Assembly (NCBI RefSeq): GCF_040545925.1 | Contig: NZ_JBEPMX010000001.1 | Coordinates: forward strand, 1 to 64,000 | DNA length: 64,000 nucleotides | Source of the DNA: Alkalibacillus flavidus | GTDB lineage: Bacteria > Bacillota > Bacilli > Bacillales > Alkalibacillaceae | Direction of reading: 5' to 3' | Part shown: piece by piece, positions 15,097 through 23,269 of the stretch | Position numbering within the stretch: position 1 is the stretch's first letter | Layout of the letters: each line of letters begins with the position of its first letter | Program-made: the position numbers and the translations under genes | Notes under the pieces: model-generated | Told to the model about the DNA's origin: nothing | Databases searched by the model: none | What the model saw: only the letters and a program-made list of their open reading frames with translations

Positions 15097-16308
15097 ATGT
15101 TGACGTTTGATATTTTGGAATATCAAGAACGACTACGGCGGACGAAAGCGCGGATGGAAAAGCAAGGGGTGGAGGTCTTACTGATTACTGACCCAGCCAA
15201 TATGAACTATATATCAGGGTATGATGCATGGTCATTTTACGTGCATCAAATGTTGATCGTGATCATTGATGAGCCGCAGCCGATTTGGATCGGACGTTTA
15301 ATGGACGAAAACGGGGCAAAGGCGACGACGTGGATGTACGATGAAAATATCATGTCGTATCCTGATTACTACGTCAATTCCGAAGTTTATCATCCGATGC
15401 AGTTTATCGGCGATATTTTGAACGAAATTGGTCACGGTAACCGGCGTATCGGTGTAGAGATGGATCAATATTATTTTTCAGCAAAAGCGTACATGACGTT
15501 ACTACAAAAATTACCGAATGCGACGTTTATTGATGCGACATCACTTGTAAATTGGGTGCGCATTGTCAAATCAGACCAAGAACTCGAATTTATGCGTCGT
15601 GCTGGTCAAATTTCAGAGCGTGCGATGACAGCAGGCATTCAAGCGATGCATACCGGGTCACGCGAAAACGATGCAGCCGCGGCGATTTATTACGAGCTCA
15701 TTAAAGGGACAGAAGAATTCGGTGGCGATTATCCGTCGATTGTACCGATGATTCCGACGGGTGAAAATACCTCGACGCCGCATTTAACGTGGTCGGATCG
15801 TTATTTTGAAGAAGGTAATGCCGTCATTATCGAATTGTCAGGTTGTTATGAACGTTATCACGCACCGCTCGCGCGGACGATTTCAATTGGGCATGCGTCA
15901 GATCGGTTATACCGCTTGAACGAAATCGTGCAAGAAGGCATTGAAAACGTGCTAAGTCGTGCAAAACCGGGGATTTATTTAGAAGAATTAGAGGAAGCTT
16001 GGCGTGAATCGACGCGCAAATACGGAATCGAAAAAGAATCGCGTCTTGGCTATGCAATGGGCTTAAATTACCCACCTGACTGGGGTGAGCATACGGCAAG
16101 CATTCGTAAAGGGGATAAAACAGTACTTGAGCCAAATATGACATTCCACTTTATCCCAGGGTTGTGGTTTGATGCAGACGGTATCGAAATGAGCGAATCA
16201 TTCGTCGTCACCGATCAAGGTGCTGAATTGTTAACGAATTATACGCGCGATCTGATCGTGACGAGCCCATATCACTTTCCAGATAACAGTCAAGGTATTA
16301 TTAGTTAA
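15097..16308 (+). CDS. doeA: M24-family ectoine hydrolase (DoeA/EutD-like)
   Basis: A 403-aa M24 (creatinase/aminopeptidase P fold) protein. It matches what I recall of Halomonas DoeA along its length: SGYDAWSFYVHQ, IWIGRLMDE, GVEMDQYYFSAKAYM, NWVRIVKSDQELEFMRRA, GGDYPSIVPMIPTGE, and especially the block NYPPDWGEHTASIR. DoeA opens the ring of the compatible solute ectoine to acetyl-diaminobutyrate in the cytoplasm. The typical metal Asp/His/Glu set of M24 peptidases is only partly kept, as in creatinase-like members. GGGAGG precedes the start. Its place behind PucR, a cre-like site and inverted repeats suggests induced catabolism. Confidence 0.8.
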   Translation: MLTFDILEYQERLRRTKARMEKQGVEVLLITDPANMNYISGYDAWSFYVHQMLIVIIDEPQPIWIGRLMDENGAKATTWMYDENIMSYPDYYVNSEVYHPMQFIGDILNEIGHGNRRIGVEMDQYYFSAKAYMTLLQKLPNATFIDATSLVNWVRIVKSDQELEFMRRAGQISERAMTAGIQAMHTGSRENDAAAAIYYELIKGTEEFGGDYPSIVPMIPTGENTSTPHLTWSDRYFEEGNAVIIELSGCYERYHAPLARTISIGHASDRLYRLNEIVQEGIENVLSRAKPGIYLEELEEAWRESTRKYGIEKESRLGYAMGLNYPPDWGEHTASIRKGDKTVLEPNMTFHFIPGLWFDADGIEMSESFVVTDQGAELLTNYTRDLIVTSPYHFPDNSQGIIS

Positions 16309-16332
16309 ATCATAAGGTTTTACGTTAAATAA

Positions 16333-16366
16333 ATGGCGGTTTCGTCAAACGAGGAGCCGCCGTTTT
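16333..16366 (+). terminator. Hairpin between doeA and the trans-sulfuration gene
   Basis: AACGGCGG-type stem (GGCGG at 16335 with CCGCC at 16357, inner pairs TTCGT/ACGA) followed by GTTTTC. It may terminate or attenuate, lowering expression of the next gene relative to doeA. Confidence 0.5.
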
Positions 16367-16391
16367 CATGAATTTTTTAGGAGGGGTTATC

Positions 16392-17588
16392 ATGACACAA
16401 TTTAAACCAGCGACGAAAGCATTATGGTCAGGAGAGAAAGAGCAATTATCATATGGTGCGACGCAAGTTCCTGTCGTCCATAGTGTTTCGTTCGGTTATG
16501 ACGATATGCACGAGTGGAATGCGATAGCGACTGGGCAACAAGAAGGTCATGTTTACGGCCGCAATACGAACCCGACGACACAGGCGTTTGAAGATAAAGT
16601 GAAAGATTTAGAAGGTGCTGAAGCCGCGACAGCTTTTTCGACGGGTATGGCGGCGATTTCCGGTACGTTGAACGCATTTTTACGCCCTGGTGATCGTGTC
16701 GTGACGATTAAAGATACGTACGGTGGGACGAATAAAATTTTTACGGAATTTTTGCCAAAAAGTGGTGTTGAAGTTGTGTTCTGTGAAACAGGTAACCATG
16801 AAGAGATGGAACGCGAAATTGCGAAAGGTTGCCAACTCGTTTATTTAGAAACACCGACCAATCCGACGCTTAAAATTATCGACATTGAGCGAATGGCGAA
16901 AGCAGGCCATGACGTTGGCGCACTCGTCGTCATTGACGGCACGTTCGCATCACCTGTTAACCAAAACCCGCTCGAACATGGGGTGGATATCGTCTTACAC
17001 AGTGCGACGAAATATCTCGGTGGTCACTCGGATGCGTTAGGTGGTATTGTATGCGGCCCGAAAGATTTAATTGATCAGGTCTATCATTACCGCGAAATTA
17101 ATGGGGCGACTTTGAATCCACAAGCCGCTTACTTTTTACTTCGTGGTATGAAGACGCTTCATTTACGATTAGAACGACAGAATCAAAACGCGATGCAAGT
17201 GGCAAAATATTTACAAACCGTCGATTGGGTGGACGATGTGTTTTATCCAGGACTCGAAGGCCACCGTGGTCACGATATCGCCAAAAAGCAGATGAAAGGG
17301 TTCGGCGGCATGCTTAGTTTTTCCGTCAAAGGTGGTTTAGACACCGTGTATGAATTGCTGCCGCATTTGAAGTTGGCCAAACGTGCTGCCAGTCTCGGGT
17401 GTGTGCAGACGATTGTCGGGCCGCCTGCTTTAACGAGTCATGTGGAATGTACGCCGGAAGAACGAGCCGCAATGGGCATTCCAGAAGGCTTAATTCGCTA
17501 CAGTGCTGGTATTGAAGATATTGATGATTTGATCCAAGACCTAGACCAAGCATTTGCGAAATTACCGACAGAAGCATTAACGAAATAA
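16392..17588 (+). CDS. Cystathionine gamma-synthase-family PLP enzyme
   Basis: A 398-aa PLP-dependent enzyme of the Cys/Met metabolism (trans-sulfuration) family. The PLP lysine is Lys207 in HSATKYLGGHSD. Other landmarks are YGRNTNPTTQAFE, AFSTGMAAISG and YLETPTNPTLKI. Members include cystathionine synthases and lyases and methionine gamma-lyase; sequence alone does not decide between them. AGGAGG lies 8 bp before ATG 16392, and the longer reading from 16368 lacks a site. It follows the doeA-like gene by 83 bp in the same direction. Whether it takes part in ectoine or diaminobutyrate breakdown or in sulfur metabolism is open. Confidence 0.88.
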   Translation: MTQFKPATKALWSGEKEQLSYGATQVPVVHSVSFGYDDMHEWNAIATGQQEGHVYGRNTNPTTQAFEDKVKDLEGAEAATAFSTGMAAISGTLNAFLRPGDRVVTIKDTYGGTNKIFTEFLPKSGVEVVFCETGNHEEMEREIAKGCQLVYLETPTNPTLKIIDIERMAKAGHDVGALVVIDGTFASPVNQNPLEHGVDIVLHSATKYLGGHSDALGGIVCGPKDLIDQVYHYREINGATLNPQAAYFLLRGMKTLHLRLERQNQNAMQVAKYLQTVDWVDDVFYPGLEGHRGHDIAKKQMKGFGGMLSFSVKGGLDTVYELLPHLKLAKRAASLGCVQTIVGPPALTSHVECTPEERAAMGIPEGLIRYSAGIEDIDDLIQDLDQAFAKLPTEALTK

Positions 17589-17598
17589 CGAGTATGGT

Positions 17599-17634
17599 GA
17601 TCCCCTTTACAGCAAGCTGTAAAGGGGATCTTTC
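17599..17634 (+). terminator. Terminator of the trans-sulfuration gene
   Basis: Perfect 15-bp stem (GATCCCCTTTACAGC and its complement) with an AA loop, followed by TTTC. Confidence 0.9.
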
Positions 17635-17649
17635 ATGTGTGCTCCTAAC

Positions 17650-17744
17650 TTATGAGATAATTCCTCTTACTTATTTCAAAACTAAAGGCATTTATCTAAA
17701 AACTAAACGCAGTTATCTCAAAAATACGAGCATTTATTTAAAAA
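17650..17744. repeat. 21-bp-period array, TTATnnnATAA family, 5 units
   Basis: Cores start at 17650, 17671, 17692, 17713 and 17734, each 21 bp apart: TTATGAGATAA, TTATTTCAAAA, TTATCTAAAAA, TTATCTCAAAA, TTATTTAAAAA. Spacers are 10 bp and different. The array begins 16 bp after the terminator arm of the preceding gene. Confidence 0.93.
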
Positions 17745-17840
17745 ATTATAAGCGCTCGCTTTCAGTTACCAAAATCCTCCCGGTATCATCACGTGATTCA
17801 TGCACATGCTATGACTGTAGCATGAATGAAAGGAGGACAT

Positions 17841-18704
17841 ATGAAGATGCAATTAACGAAATGGACAATCAGCATTATAGCCATGATGCTTTTGCTAACG
17901 GCTTGTCAAGGTGAAGCGGGACAAGACCGCACAGGCGATACCGATTCAAACGTAACAGAGATTGGCTTTTCTGGTAATAATGGAAATGATACGGGTCAAA
18001 CCAATCAAAATCAAGCAGACCGTAATCAGTCAGATAACCGCAGTGACGGCGCTTTGCGTTTCCCATATGAAGAAGAGGAAGGCGTGAATAATCGAGGTGA
18101 TAACAACGGATGGAAGCCGTTTAATTTCTTCGACCGTGAACGTGATCCTGATCCCGGGCAAAATCAAGATAATGGCCAAAACACGAGTGATCAAAACGAC
18201 ACACAACGCCCAACAGATAACCAAGGTAATACAAACGACAATCAATCGGGTCAAAACGACGGTCAAACTGGAAATACGAACCAAGGTCAAACGAATGAAA
18301 CTGGCGATGTGACGACCAATCAGTCAATCGTCGATCAAGTGATTCAACTGACGAATGAAAAACGTGAAGAAAACGGCCTGAGTCCAGTCAAGTTTGATGA
18401 AGAGCTAACGGACGTTGCACAACGCAAATCCGTTGATATGGCTGATCAAAATTATTTTAGTCACCAATCGCCGACATATGGTTCGCCATTTGATATGTTA
18501 GACCAATTCGGCGTCTCGTATACAGGCGCCGCTGAAAACATTGCAGCAGGCCAACCGACGCCAGAACAAGTCGTGACCAATTGGATGAACAGCGAAGGTC
18601 ACCGTAAAAATATTTTAAACGACTCATGGACCCATATTGGCATTGGTTATGAAGATAGTGGCCGTATGAACCCGTATTGGACGCAAATGTTTATTACAAA
18701 ATAA
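17841..18704 (+). CDS. CAP/SCP-domain lipoprotein (YkwD-like)
   Basis: A 287-aa protein with a lipoprotein signal (LLLTAC, lipidated Cys near residue 22). A long low-complexity linker rich in Asn, Gln, Asp and Gly (about 25-165) leads to a C-terminal CAP/SCP domain (about 170-287). The CAP signature is visible in LTNEKREENGLSPVKFDEELTDVAQ, YFSHQSPTYGSPFDML and GHRKNILNDSWTHIGIGY. B. subtilis YkwD-type proteins are extracellular with unknown substrate. AGGAGG directly precedes the ATG at 17841; the ATG at 17847 is also possible. The linker composition suggests a wall-spanning tether. Confidence 0.9.
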   Translation: MKMQLTKWTISIIAMMLLLTACQGEAGQDRTGDTDSNVTEIGFSGNNGNDTGQTNQNQADRNQSDNRSDGALRFPYEEEEGVNNRGDNNGWKPFNFFDRERDPDPGQNQDNGQNTSDQNDTQRPTDNQGNTNDNQSGQNDGQTGNTNQGQTNETGDVTTNQSIVDQVIQLTNEKREENGLSPVKFDEELTDVAQRKSVDMADQNYFSHQSPTYGSPFDMLDQFGVSYTGAAENIAAGQPTPEQVVTNWMNSEGHRKNILNDSWTHIGIGYEDSGRMNPYWTQMFITK

Positions 18705-18706
18705 AA

Positions 18707-18752
18707 CGAGCACGTGTCTCCCATTCGTGCGAGGACACGTGCTTATTTTTCG
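18707..18752. terminator. Shared terminator of the CAP and DCC genes
   Basis: GAGCACGTGTC pairs with GACACGTGCTT around a 14-nt loop, then ATTTTTCG on the plus strand. It serves converging genes. Confidence 0.8.
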
Positions 18753-19138
18753 TTTAAAAATTTCCGTTGTAATCTAGGAGTCGGCACCATACATGCGTTT
18801 CGTTCACCGAAAATCCGTTTACGATTGTGAGCAACGCTGTCATAAGCGACGTCACGCAAACGTTTCGGTACTATATTCAAGACTCGAAGATAGCGCCACT
18901 TATTGTTTAACTTACTCGCAATTAACAGGGCGGCGTCTGATTTAACATACCACTTACCACGATCGACGACGATGATGCTGTCTAATTCAGGCTGACCGAT
19001 CTGTTTTTGTAACCTTTTGCCAAGGTCACTTTGTAACGGAGCGAATCGCAGAGCATCGTGATCGTCACGTTCAATTAACCATTGGACCACGCCGTTACAT
19101 AAATTACAGACACCATCGAAAAATACAACTGTCTTCAC
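18743..19138 (-). CDS. DCC1-like thiol-disulfide oxidoreductase family protein (YuxK-like)
   Basis: A 131-aa DUF393/DCC-family protein. The family hallmark is the N-terminal Asp-Gly-Val-Cys-x-x-Cys (FFDGVCNLCNG), followed by RFAPLQSDLG and SDAALLIAS. It is predicted to be a thioredoxin-like oxidoreductase, but no substrate is known. The GTG at 19138 is chosen because GAGGAG lies 8 bp upstream; the GTG at 19147 overlaps that site. The gene forms a minus-strand pair with the zinc-ribbon membrane protein just upstream, 15 bp apart. Confidence 0.85.
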   Translation of the reverse strand: MKTVVFFDGVCNLCNGVVQWLIERDDHDALRFAPLQSDLGKRLQKQIGQPELDSIIVVDRGKWYVKSDAALLIASKLNNKWRYLRVLNIVPKRLRDVAYDSVAHNRKRIFGERNACMVPTPRLQRKFLNEK

Positions 19139-19153
19139 ACGAGTCACTCCTCA

Positions 19154-19450
19154 TTACCACATCTGTTCTTCATCGCTTAAGTCAAAAATAAAAGGTGTCA
19201 GCAGTAATAGTATGACAACCAATACACCCGCAACTAAAAACATAACAGGTGCTGATGTATTTAACATATTTAAAACAAAAATAGCTATAACACTGAAAAC
19301 GGTTATGTACATTGACTTTTTCCGACTTTCAGCTGAGTAAAATTGGCGATTTCCGCAACTCGGGCAATCACGACCGACGCGGGTACTCCAACTAAACGGC
19401 AATGCTTCTTTATAACTGAATTGGTAACCGCAACTGGCACACGTTAACAT
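19154..19450 (-). CDS. Zinc-ribbon two-helix membrane protein (TIGR04104-like)
   Basis: A 98-aa protein with a short zinc ribbon (CASCG, then CPSCGNRQFYSA about 20 residues later), followed by two predicted membrane helices (about 45-64 and 66-87) and an acidic tail. The CxxC-20-CxxC layout plus GNRQFYSAESRKK matches a Bacillaceae family of unknown function. ATG 19450 is preceded by GAGGTGA; a GTG at 19459 overlaps that site and is less likely. The ribbon should lie in the cytoplasm. Confidence 0.75.
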   Translation of the reverse strand: MLTCASCGYQFSYKEALPFSWSTRVGRDCPSCGNRQFYSAESRKKSMYITVFSVIAIFVLNMLNTSAPVMFLVAGVLVVILLLLTPFIFDLSDEEQMW

Positions 19451-19531
19451 CTCTCTCACCTCAGATTCTGTTTTGCTTCTTTGTTTATGGTATCATATGA
19501 AGGAGAAAAAGTCGTAACAGAAGGTGATGAG

Positions 19532-20221
19532 ATGGCTCATATTTTAGTCGTTGAAGACGAGGCGAAGATCGCGCGTGTCTTACAGTTAGAGCTGGAGTTC
19601 GAAGGGTATCGCGTCACAACAGCTGAGGCTGGCTATGATGCGCTTGAGATGTTGCGCGGGCAGTCATTTGATTTAGTTATTTTAGACATTATGTTGCCGG
19701 AAATAAGTGGTCTTGAGCTACTGCGTTTATTTCGAAAGGATAACGAGGAGACACCCGTTATAATGTTAACCGCAAAAGATGCGCTTGATGATAAAGTAAC
19801 AGGGCTCGACAGCGGCGCACAAGATTACGTGACAAAACCGTTTCAAATCGAAGAATTACTGGCGAGAATTCGCGTGCATTTGCGATCACACACTCCTGCG
19901 CAACAAGATCAGTCCTTGACGTTTGGCGATCTCAAACTAAATCCGTCCACGCGTGATGTTGTACGCGGTGAACGAGCGATGTCGCTTACACCGAAGGAAT
20001 TTGATTTGCTCGTGTTATTGATGGAGCACCCGCGCCAAGTGTTGAGTCGCGATCAAATCTTAAACACGGTATGGGGCTATGATTTTGCCGGTGATACGAA
20101 TGTTGTCGATGTTTACGTTCGTTATTTGCGCAAAAAAGTCGATCAAAACGAAGACACGCCGTATATTCATACGGTCCGAGGCGTCGGTTACGTTTTGAAG
20201 GATCCGTATGAAACTGCGTAA
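19532..20221 (+). CDS. OmpR-family response regulator (YkoG-like)
   Basis: A 229-aa response regulator. The receiver domain (1-120) has the acidic pair Glu8-Asp9, phosphoacceptor Asp52 (VILDIMLP) and the conserved Lys in VTKPF. The C-terminal winged helix (about 130-225) shows LTPKEFDLLVLLMEHP and VDVYVRYLRKKVD. AGAAGGTGATGAG precedes ATG 19532; 17 extra residues from 19481 lack a site. It overlaps the kinase gene by 14 bp. With the kinase and downstream PepSY genes it recalls B. subtilis ykoG-ykoH-ykoI. It probably binds the TTTTAATC direct repeats at 21676 and 23188. Confidence 0.93.
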   Translation: MAHILVVEDEAKIARVLQLELEFEGYRVTTAEAGYDALEMLRGQSFDLVILDIMLPEISGLELLRLFRKDNEETPVIMLTAKDALDDKVTGLDSGAQDYVTKPFQIEELLARIRVHLRSHTPAQQDQSLTFGDLKLNPSTRDVVRGERAMSLTPKEFDLLVLLMEHPRQVLSRDQILNTVWGYDFAGDTNVVDVYVRYLRKKVDQNEDTPYIHTVRGVGYVLKDPYETA

Positions 20222-21563
20222 TAAATTATTTGTTGCGACGACAGGGCTATTTATTGTTTTGCTTATCGCCTTTTCTGTGACGATTTATCAGTTATTTGCC
20301 CATGAAGCGTATGAGCGAGAAGTGAACCGGTTAGATCAAGAAGCGACGTCAATGGCACATAATTGGCATGAAGTCGATACATCGATTCCGACTGATGATT
20401 TGCTGCGGGCTTACCTCCCATCGAATGGTGCGATTCGTGTCGTTGATCAATCGTTTAATATGATGACATCTGTGACGGCAGAAGGGGAGTCAGCTCTTTA
20501 CCGAGCGTCTTTGCCTGAGGAAGAAGGGCGTGTTGTGAAGCGGATAGAAGCTGTTGCAGGATCGTCTGTTTCATTCGTGCAGCAACCGCTCATTTGGCAT
20601 GATGGTGAGGTCGTTTATGTCCAATTCATCGAAAGGCTTGATGCTTTAGATGAGACGCTTGCAGATTTACAAATCATCATTATTGTTGTCACCCTTATTG
20701 CTATAGTTCCGGTGGCAATTTCAGGCAAATTGATCGCTGATGTTGTGTTAGATCCGATCCAGTCATTAATTGCAACAATGAATCGGATTAAAACGAGTGA
20801 GACGTTTGAAGAATTGCCATTACCGGACAAACAAACGAATGATGAGTTATTTACAATGAGTCAGACGTTTAATGATATGATTCGTTTGTTGCAAACCAAT
20901 TTTGAGAAACAAGAACAATTCGTTTCCAATGCTTCGCATGAGCTAAGAACACCGATTACCGTCATTGAATCATACGCCAATTTAGTCAAACGACGTGGTT
21001 TAGAACGGCCTGACGTGGTTGAAGAAGCCATTGATGCGATTCATAGTGAAGCGGGGCGAATGAATGCACTAACGGAACAATTGTTAATGCTCGCAAAACG
21101 TGATCGCGATTGGGAATTACAAGTAGAGGCCATTGATGTGAGTCAGATTATCCGTGATGCGGCACGTCATATGCAACATATTTATGATCAAGACGTAGTC
21201 GTTCAGGCTGAGTCGATGATGGTTAAAACGGATGCGGATAAATTGAAACAGTTGTTATATATTGTGCTTGATAATGCCCTTAAGTATAGCGAAGACGTAG
21301 TAACAGTGACGGTAGAACAGGTGAATGGGGTTGTTACGTTTGCGATCCAAGATCACGGAATCGGTATACCAGAGGCGCATCAAGAACGGATTTTTGACCG
21401 GTTTTATCGCGTCGATGAATCCCGCCAACGCGCCACTGGTGGTAGTGGACTAGGCCTCGCCTTAGCGAAAGAATTAGCCGACGTGTTAGACGCGGTGATT
21501 GACATTGAAAGCGCACCAGGCCACGGAACGACAGTCTTTATCTACCTAGAGAATACACCATAG
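20208..21563 (+). CDS. Sensor histidine kinase (YkoH-like)
   Basis: A 451-aa membrane kinase with helix 1 at about 8-30, an extracellular sensor of about 120 residues, and helix 2 at about 155-173. Then come HAMP (about 175-230), HisKA with phospho-His244 (NASHELRTPI) and HATPase with DHGIGIP and GGSGLGLALAKEL. It is translationally coupled to the upstream regulator. The PepSY proteins encoded next may sense or modulate the signal at the membrane, as proposed for other PepSY-linked kinases. The ligand cannot be read from the sequence. A 21-bp array starts at the base after its stop codon. Confidence 0.93.
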   Translation: MKLRNKLFVATTGLFIVLLIAFSVTIYQLFAHEAYEREVNRLDQEATSMAHNWHEVDTSIPTDDLLRAYLPSNGAIRVVDQSFNMMTSVTAEGESALYRASLPEEEGRVVKRIEAVAGSSVSFVQQPLIWHDGEVVYVQFIERLDALDETLADLQIIIIVVTLIAIVPVAISGKLIADVVLDPIQSLIATMNRIKTSETFEELPLPDKQTNDELFTMSQTFNDMIRLLQTNFEKQEQFVSNASHELRTPITVIESYANLVKRRGLERPDVVEEAIDAIHSEAGRMNALTEQLLMLAKRDRDWELQVEAIDVSQIIRDAARHMQHIYDQDVVVQAESMMVKTDADKLKQLLYIVLDNALKYSEDVVTVTVEQVNGVVTFAIQDHGIGIPEAHQERIFDRFYRVDESRQRATGGSGLGLALAKELADVLDAVIDIESAPGHGTTVFIYLENTP

Positions 21564-21658
21564 TTTTTAAATAAGTTGCGGCACTTTTGAAATAAATCCA
21601 TTAAGTTTTTAAATAAGTAGAGGTATTTTTGAAATAAATGACGCGATTTATCTCAAAA
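21564..21658. repeat. 21-bp-period array, TTATnnnATAA family, 5 units
   Basis: Cores start at 21564, 21585, 21606, 21627 and 21648, each 21 bp apart: TTTTTAAATAA, TTTTGAAATAA, TTTTTAAATAA, TTTTGAAATAA, TTATCTCAAAA. The array touches the kinase stop codon on one side and ends 17 bp before the PepSY operator on the other. Confidence 0.93.
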
Positions 21659-21675
21659 ATATAAAAATCTGGGCA

Positions 21676-21709
21676 TTTTAATCGAATTTTAATCTTTACT
21701 TGTTATAGT
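21676..21709 (+). promoter_or_regulatory. Direct-repeat operator and -10 upstream of the PepSY gene
   Basis: TTTTAATC occurs at 21676-21683 and again at 21687-21694, an 11-bp period typical of OmpR/PhoP-type regulators. TATAGT follows at 21704-21709 with no good -35 except the repeats themselves, so activation is likely. The same double motif occurs at 23188-23206. Confidence 0.75.
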
Positions 21710-21740
21710 CGTGGTATCGAGAGTAAAAAGGTGTGATCGT

Positions 21741-22637
21741 ATGAAAAAACGTCGGCATTGGATATGGCTATTGAGCGGCGCTGTCGTGACGATTGCGTTA
21801 TTCGTGTTGGCCCAAACCGTTATGCTATCAGACGAAACCAAATTGTTGTCTGAAAGTGAAGCGAAGAATCAATTACGCGAACAAATGGATGGCGACATCG
21901 TCTTTGTTCGGCAATCGTCTGACGCTTTCACGTATGAAGTCACTCGCTCGCAAGGGGTGTATCAAGCCGTCGTGAGTCGGGAAGACGGTACCATTATCGA
22001 TTTAACGAGGCAAGTTGCCTTAGATGAAGGTCATGGATCAAAAAATAATTCGAATGAACCGGAAGACGAGGAGACTCAATCGGATGCTAGTCCTGGTCCC
22101 GATCAAACGGAAGATGAGTCGACTGATGCCCCAGAGGAATCGACAGCAGAAGAGTCATCCGAAGAAAGTGACGAACCAACCACAGGTGAACGAGAGCGAT
22201 TGTCATCAGAAGACATTAGAGAGCAAATGTTAGCCGAACAAAATGGTGATATGACGTCTTTCGAATATTTAGAGGATGACGACATGTACCGCGTCACGAT
22301 TGAACAAGAATTTACGCGTTATCACTTTGAGGTCGACGCCTATAGTGGTGAAGTTTTAGCTCGGGAAACGGAAGATTTAACACCAGAACTGGCGATTACA
22401 GAAGAAGAGGCGCAATCAATTGCAAGAAATCAAGTTGATGACGAATCGACGCGTCAACAAACGACGTTAACGGAGAACGATGGTGTGATTTTTTACATCG
22501 TCTTATTCCATGTATCAGACAATGAACAAGCTGAAGTTCATATTAACGCGTTTTCTGGCGATGTCGAAACGGTGACATGGGAAGAACGCGAGGACCAACC
22601 ACAATCTGAGTCTGACGAAGAAGAGGAAGCGGATTAA
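21741..22637 (+). CDS. Membrane-anchored PepSY-domain protein (YkoI-like)
   Basis: A 298-aa protein with one N-terminal membrane helix (about 8-30), then an extracellular part with PepSY-type repeats (about 38-95, 150-215 and 220-285) separated by a very acidic Glu/Ser/Asp linker. PepSY features are LSESEAKNQLREQM, YEVTRSQGVYQAVVSREDG, FEVDAYSGEVLARETED and HINAFSGDVETVTWEE. PepSY domains are thought to inhibit peptidases or modulate sensors. ATG 21741 has a GGTGTGATC site. It follows the two-component pair and an operator-like repeat, so it is likely a target. Its last codons lie in a 32-bp palindrome shared with the converging gene. Confidence 0.85.
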   Translation: MKKRRHWIWLLSGAVVTIALFVLAQTVMLSDETKLLSESEAKNQLREQMDGDIVFVRQSSDAFTYEVTRSQGVYQAVVSREDGTIIDLTRQVALDEGHGSKNNSNEPEDEETQSDASPGPDQTEDESTDAPEESTAEESSEESDEPTTGERERLSSEDIREQMLAEQNGDMTSFEYLEDDDMYRVTIEQEFTRYHFEVDAYSGEVLARETEDLTPELAITEEEAQSIARNQVDDESTRQQTTLTENDGVIFYIVLFHVSDNEQAEVHINAFSGDVETVTWEEREDQPQSESDEEEEAD

Positions 22638-22651
22638 TCCGCTTCCTCTTC
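22620..22651. terminator. 32-bp perfect palindrome spanning two converging stop codons
   Basis: The 16-bp arms (22620-22635 and 22636-22651) are perfectly complementary. The two stop codons overlap at the centre (TTAA). The palindrome makes both proteins end in Glu-Glu-Ala-Asp. It may work as a bidirectional hairpin terminator, though no T-run follows. Confidence 0.7.
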
Positions 22652-23131
22652 GTTATCTTCACTACTGCTATCATTATTGTCACTGTTCTCACTCGAATTA
22701 TTACCACCTTGGACGGTTTCAAATGAGAGCTCGCTTTCAATTGTGTCTAAATACGTGCCTTGGTCTAAGATTTCATAACTGGTCACGCCGTCTTGTGAAA
22801 ATATCATAACGCGATCGTCGGTGAACTCAACGACTTGATTGTCGAAGCTGACGATATAATCAGGTTCAATTAATTCGTTACCTGCCTCAACTACTTCCAT
22901 CGATGCTAAGTCATCTAATATGGCTTGTGTCGTTTCACTATCAGTCGTTGATGCGCGATCTGTTTGTCCGTCATGTCGACGTAATACTTCGGTTTGCTCT
23001 ACCTCACCGACGTCGTTTGTGAATATTTCAGCAAACGTTTGTGGTTCTGGAGCAGGCTCTTGATACATCCAATAAAATAAAACAATAACAGCTAAGCCTA
23101 CAGCAATGGACCATATGAGCGTTTTCTTCAT
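22634..23131 (-). CDS. Membrane-anchored acidic protein of unknown function
   Basis: A 165-aa protein with an N-terminal membrane helix (about 5-24) and an extracellular acidic domain that ends in a Ser/Asn/Asp/Glu-rich tail. I do not recognise the domain; the strand-like pattern (YIVSFDNQVVEFTDDRVMIFSQDG) suggests a small beta-fold. AGGAAGAG precedes the ATG. It is divergent from the second PepSY gene across 138 bp containing the TTTTAATC repeats, and its stop overlaps that of the first PepSY gene by 4 bp. It is probably part of the same regulon. Confidence 0.75.
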   Translation of the reverse strand: MKKTLIWSIAVGLAVIVLFYWMYQEPAPEPQTFAEIFTNDVGEVEQTEVLRRHDGQTDRASTTDSETTQAILDDLASMEVVEAGNELIEPDYIVSFDNQVVEFTDDRVMIFSQDGVTSYEILDQGTYLDTIESELSFETVQGGNNSSENSDNNDSSSEDNEEEAD

Positions 23132-23187
23132 CTCTTCCTTCCCTCCTAGAATCTCTTATGAGTGATGTCATTCATATTTTACCAAGA

Positions 23188-23206
23188 TTTTAATCAAATT
23201 TTAATC
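23188..23206. promoter_or_regulatory. Second TTTTAATC direct-repeat operator
   Basis: TTTTAATC at 23188-23195 and 23199-23206 with an AAA spacer, the same 11-bp repeat as at 21676. It lies between divergent genes and could serve either or both. Confidence 0.7.
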
Positions 23207-23269
23207 TTCTTTTTCTGATTTTCTCATGTTTGATCGTTAAACTAGGGAAGTAACGAATCAGGAGGCAGA

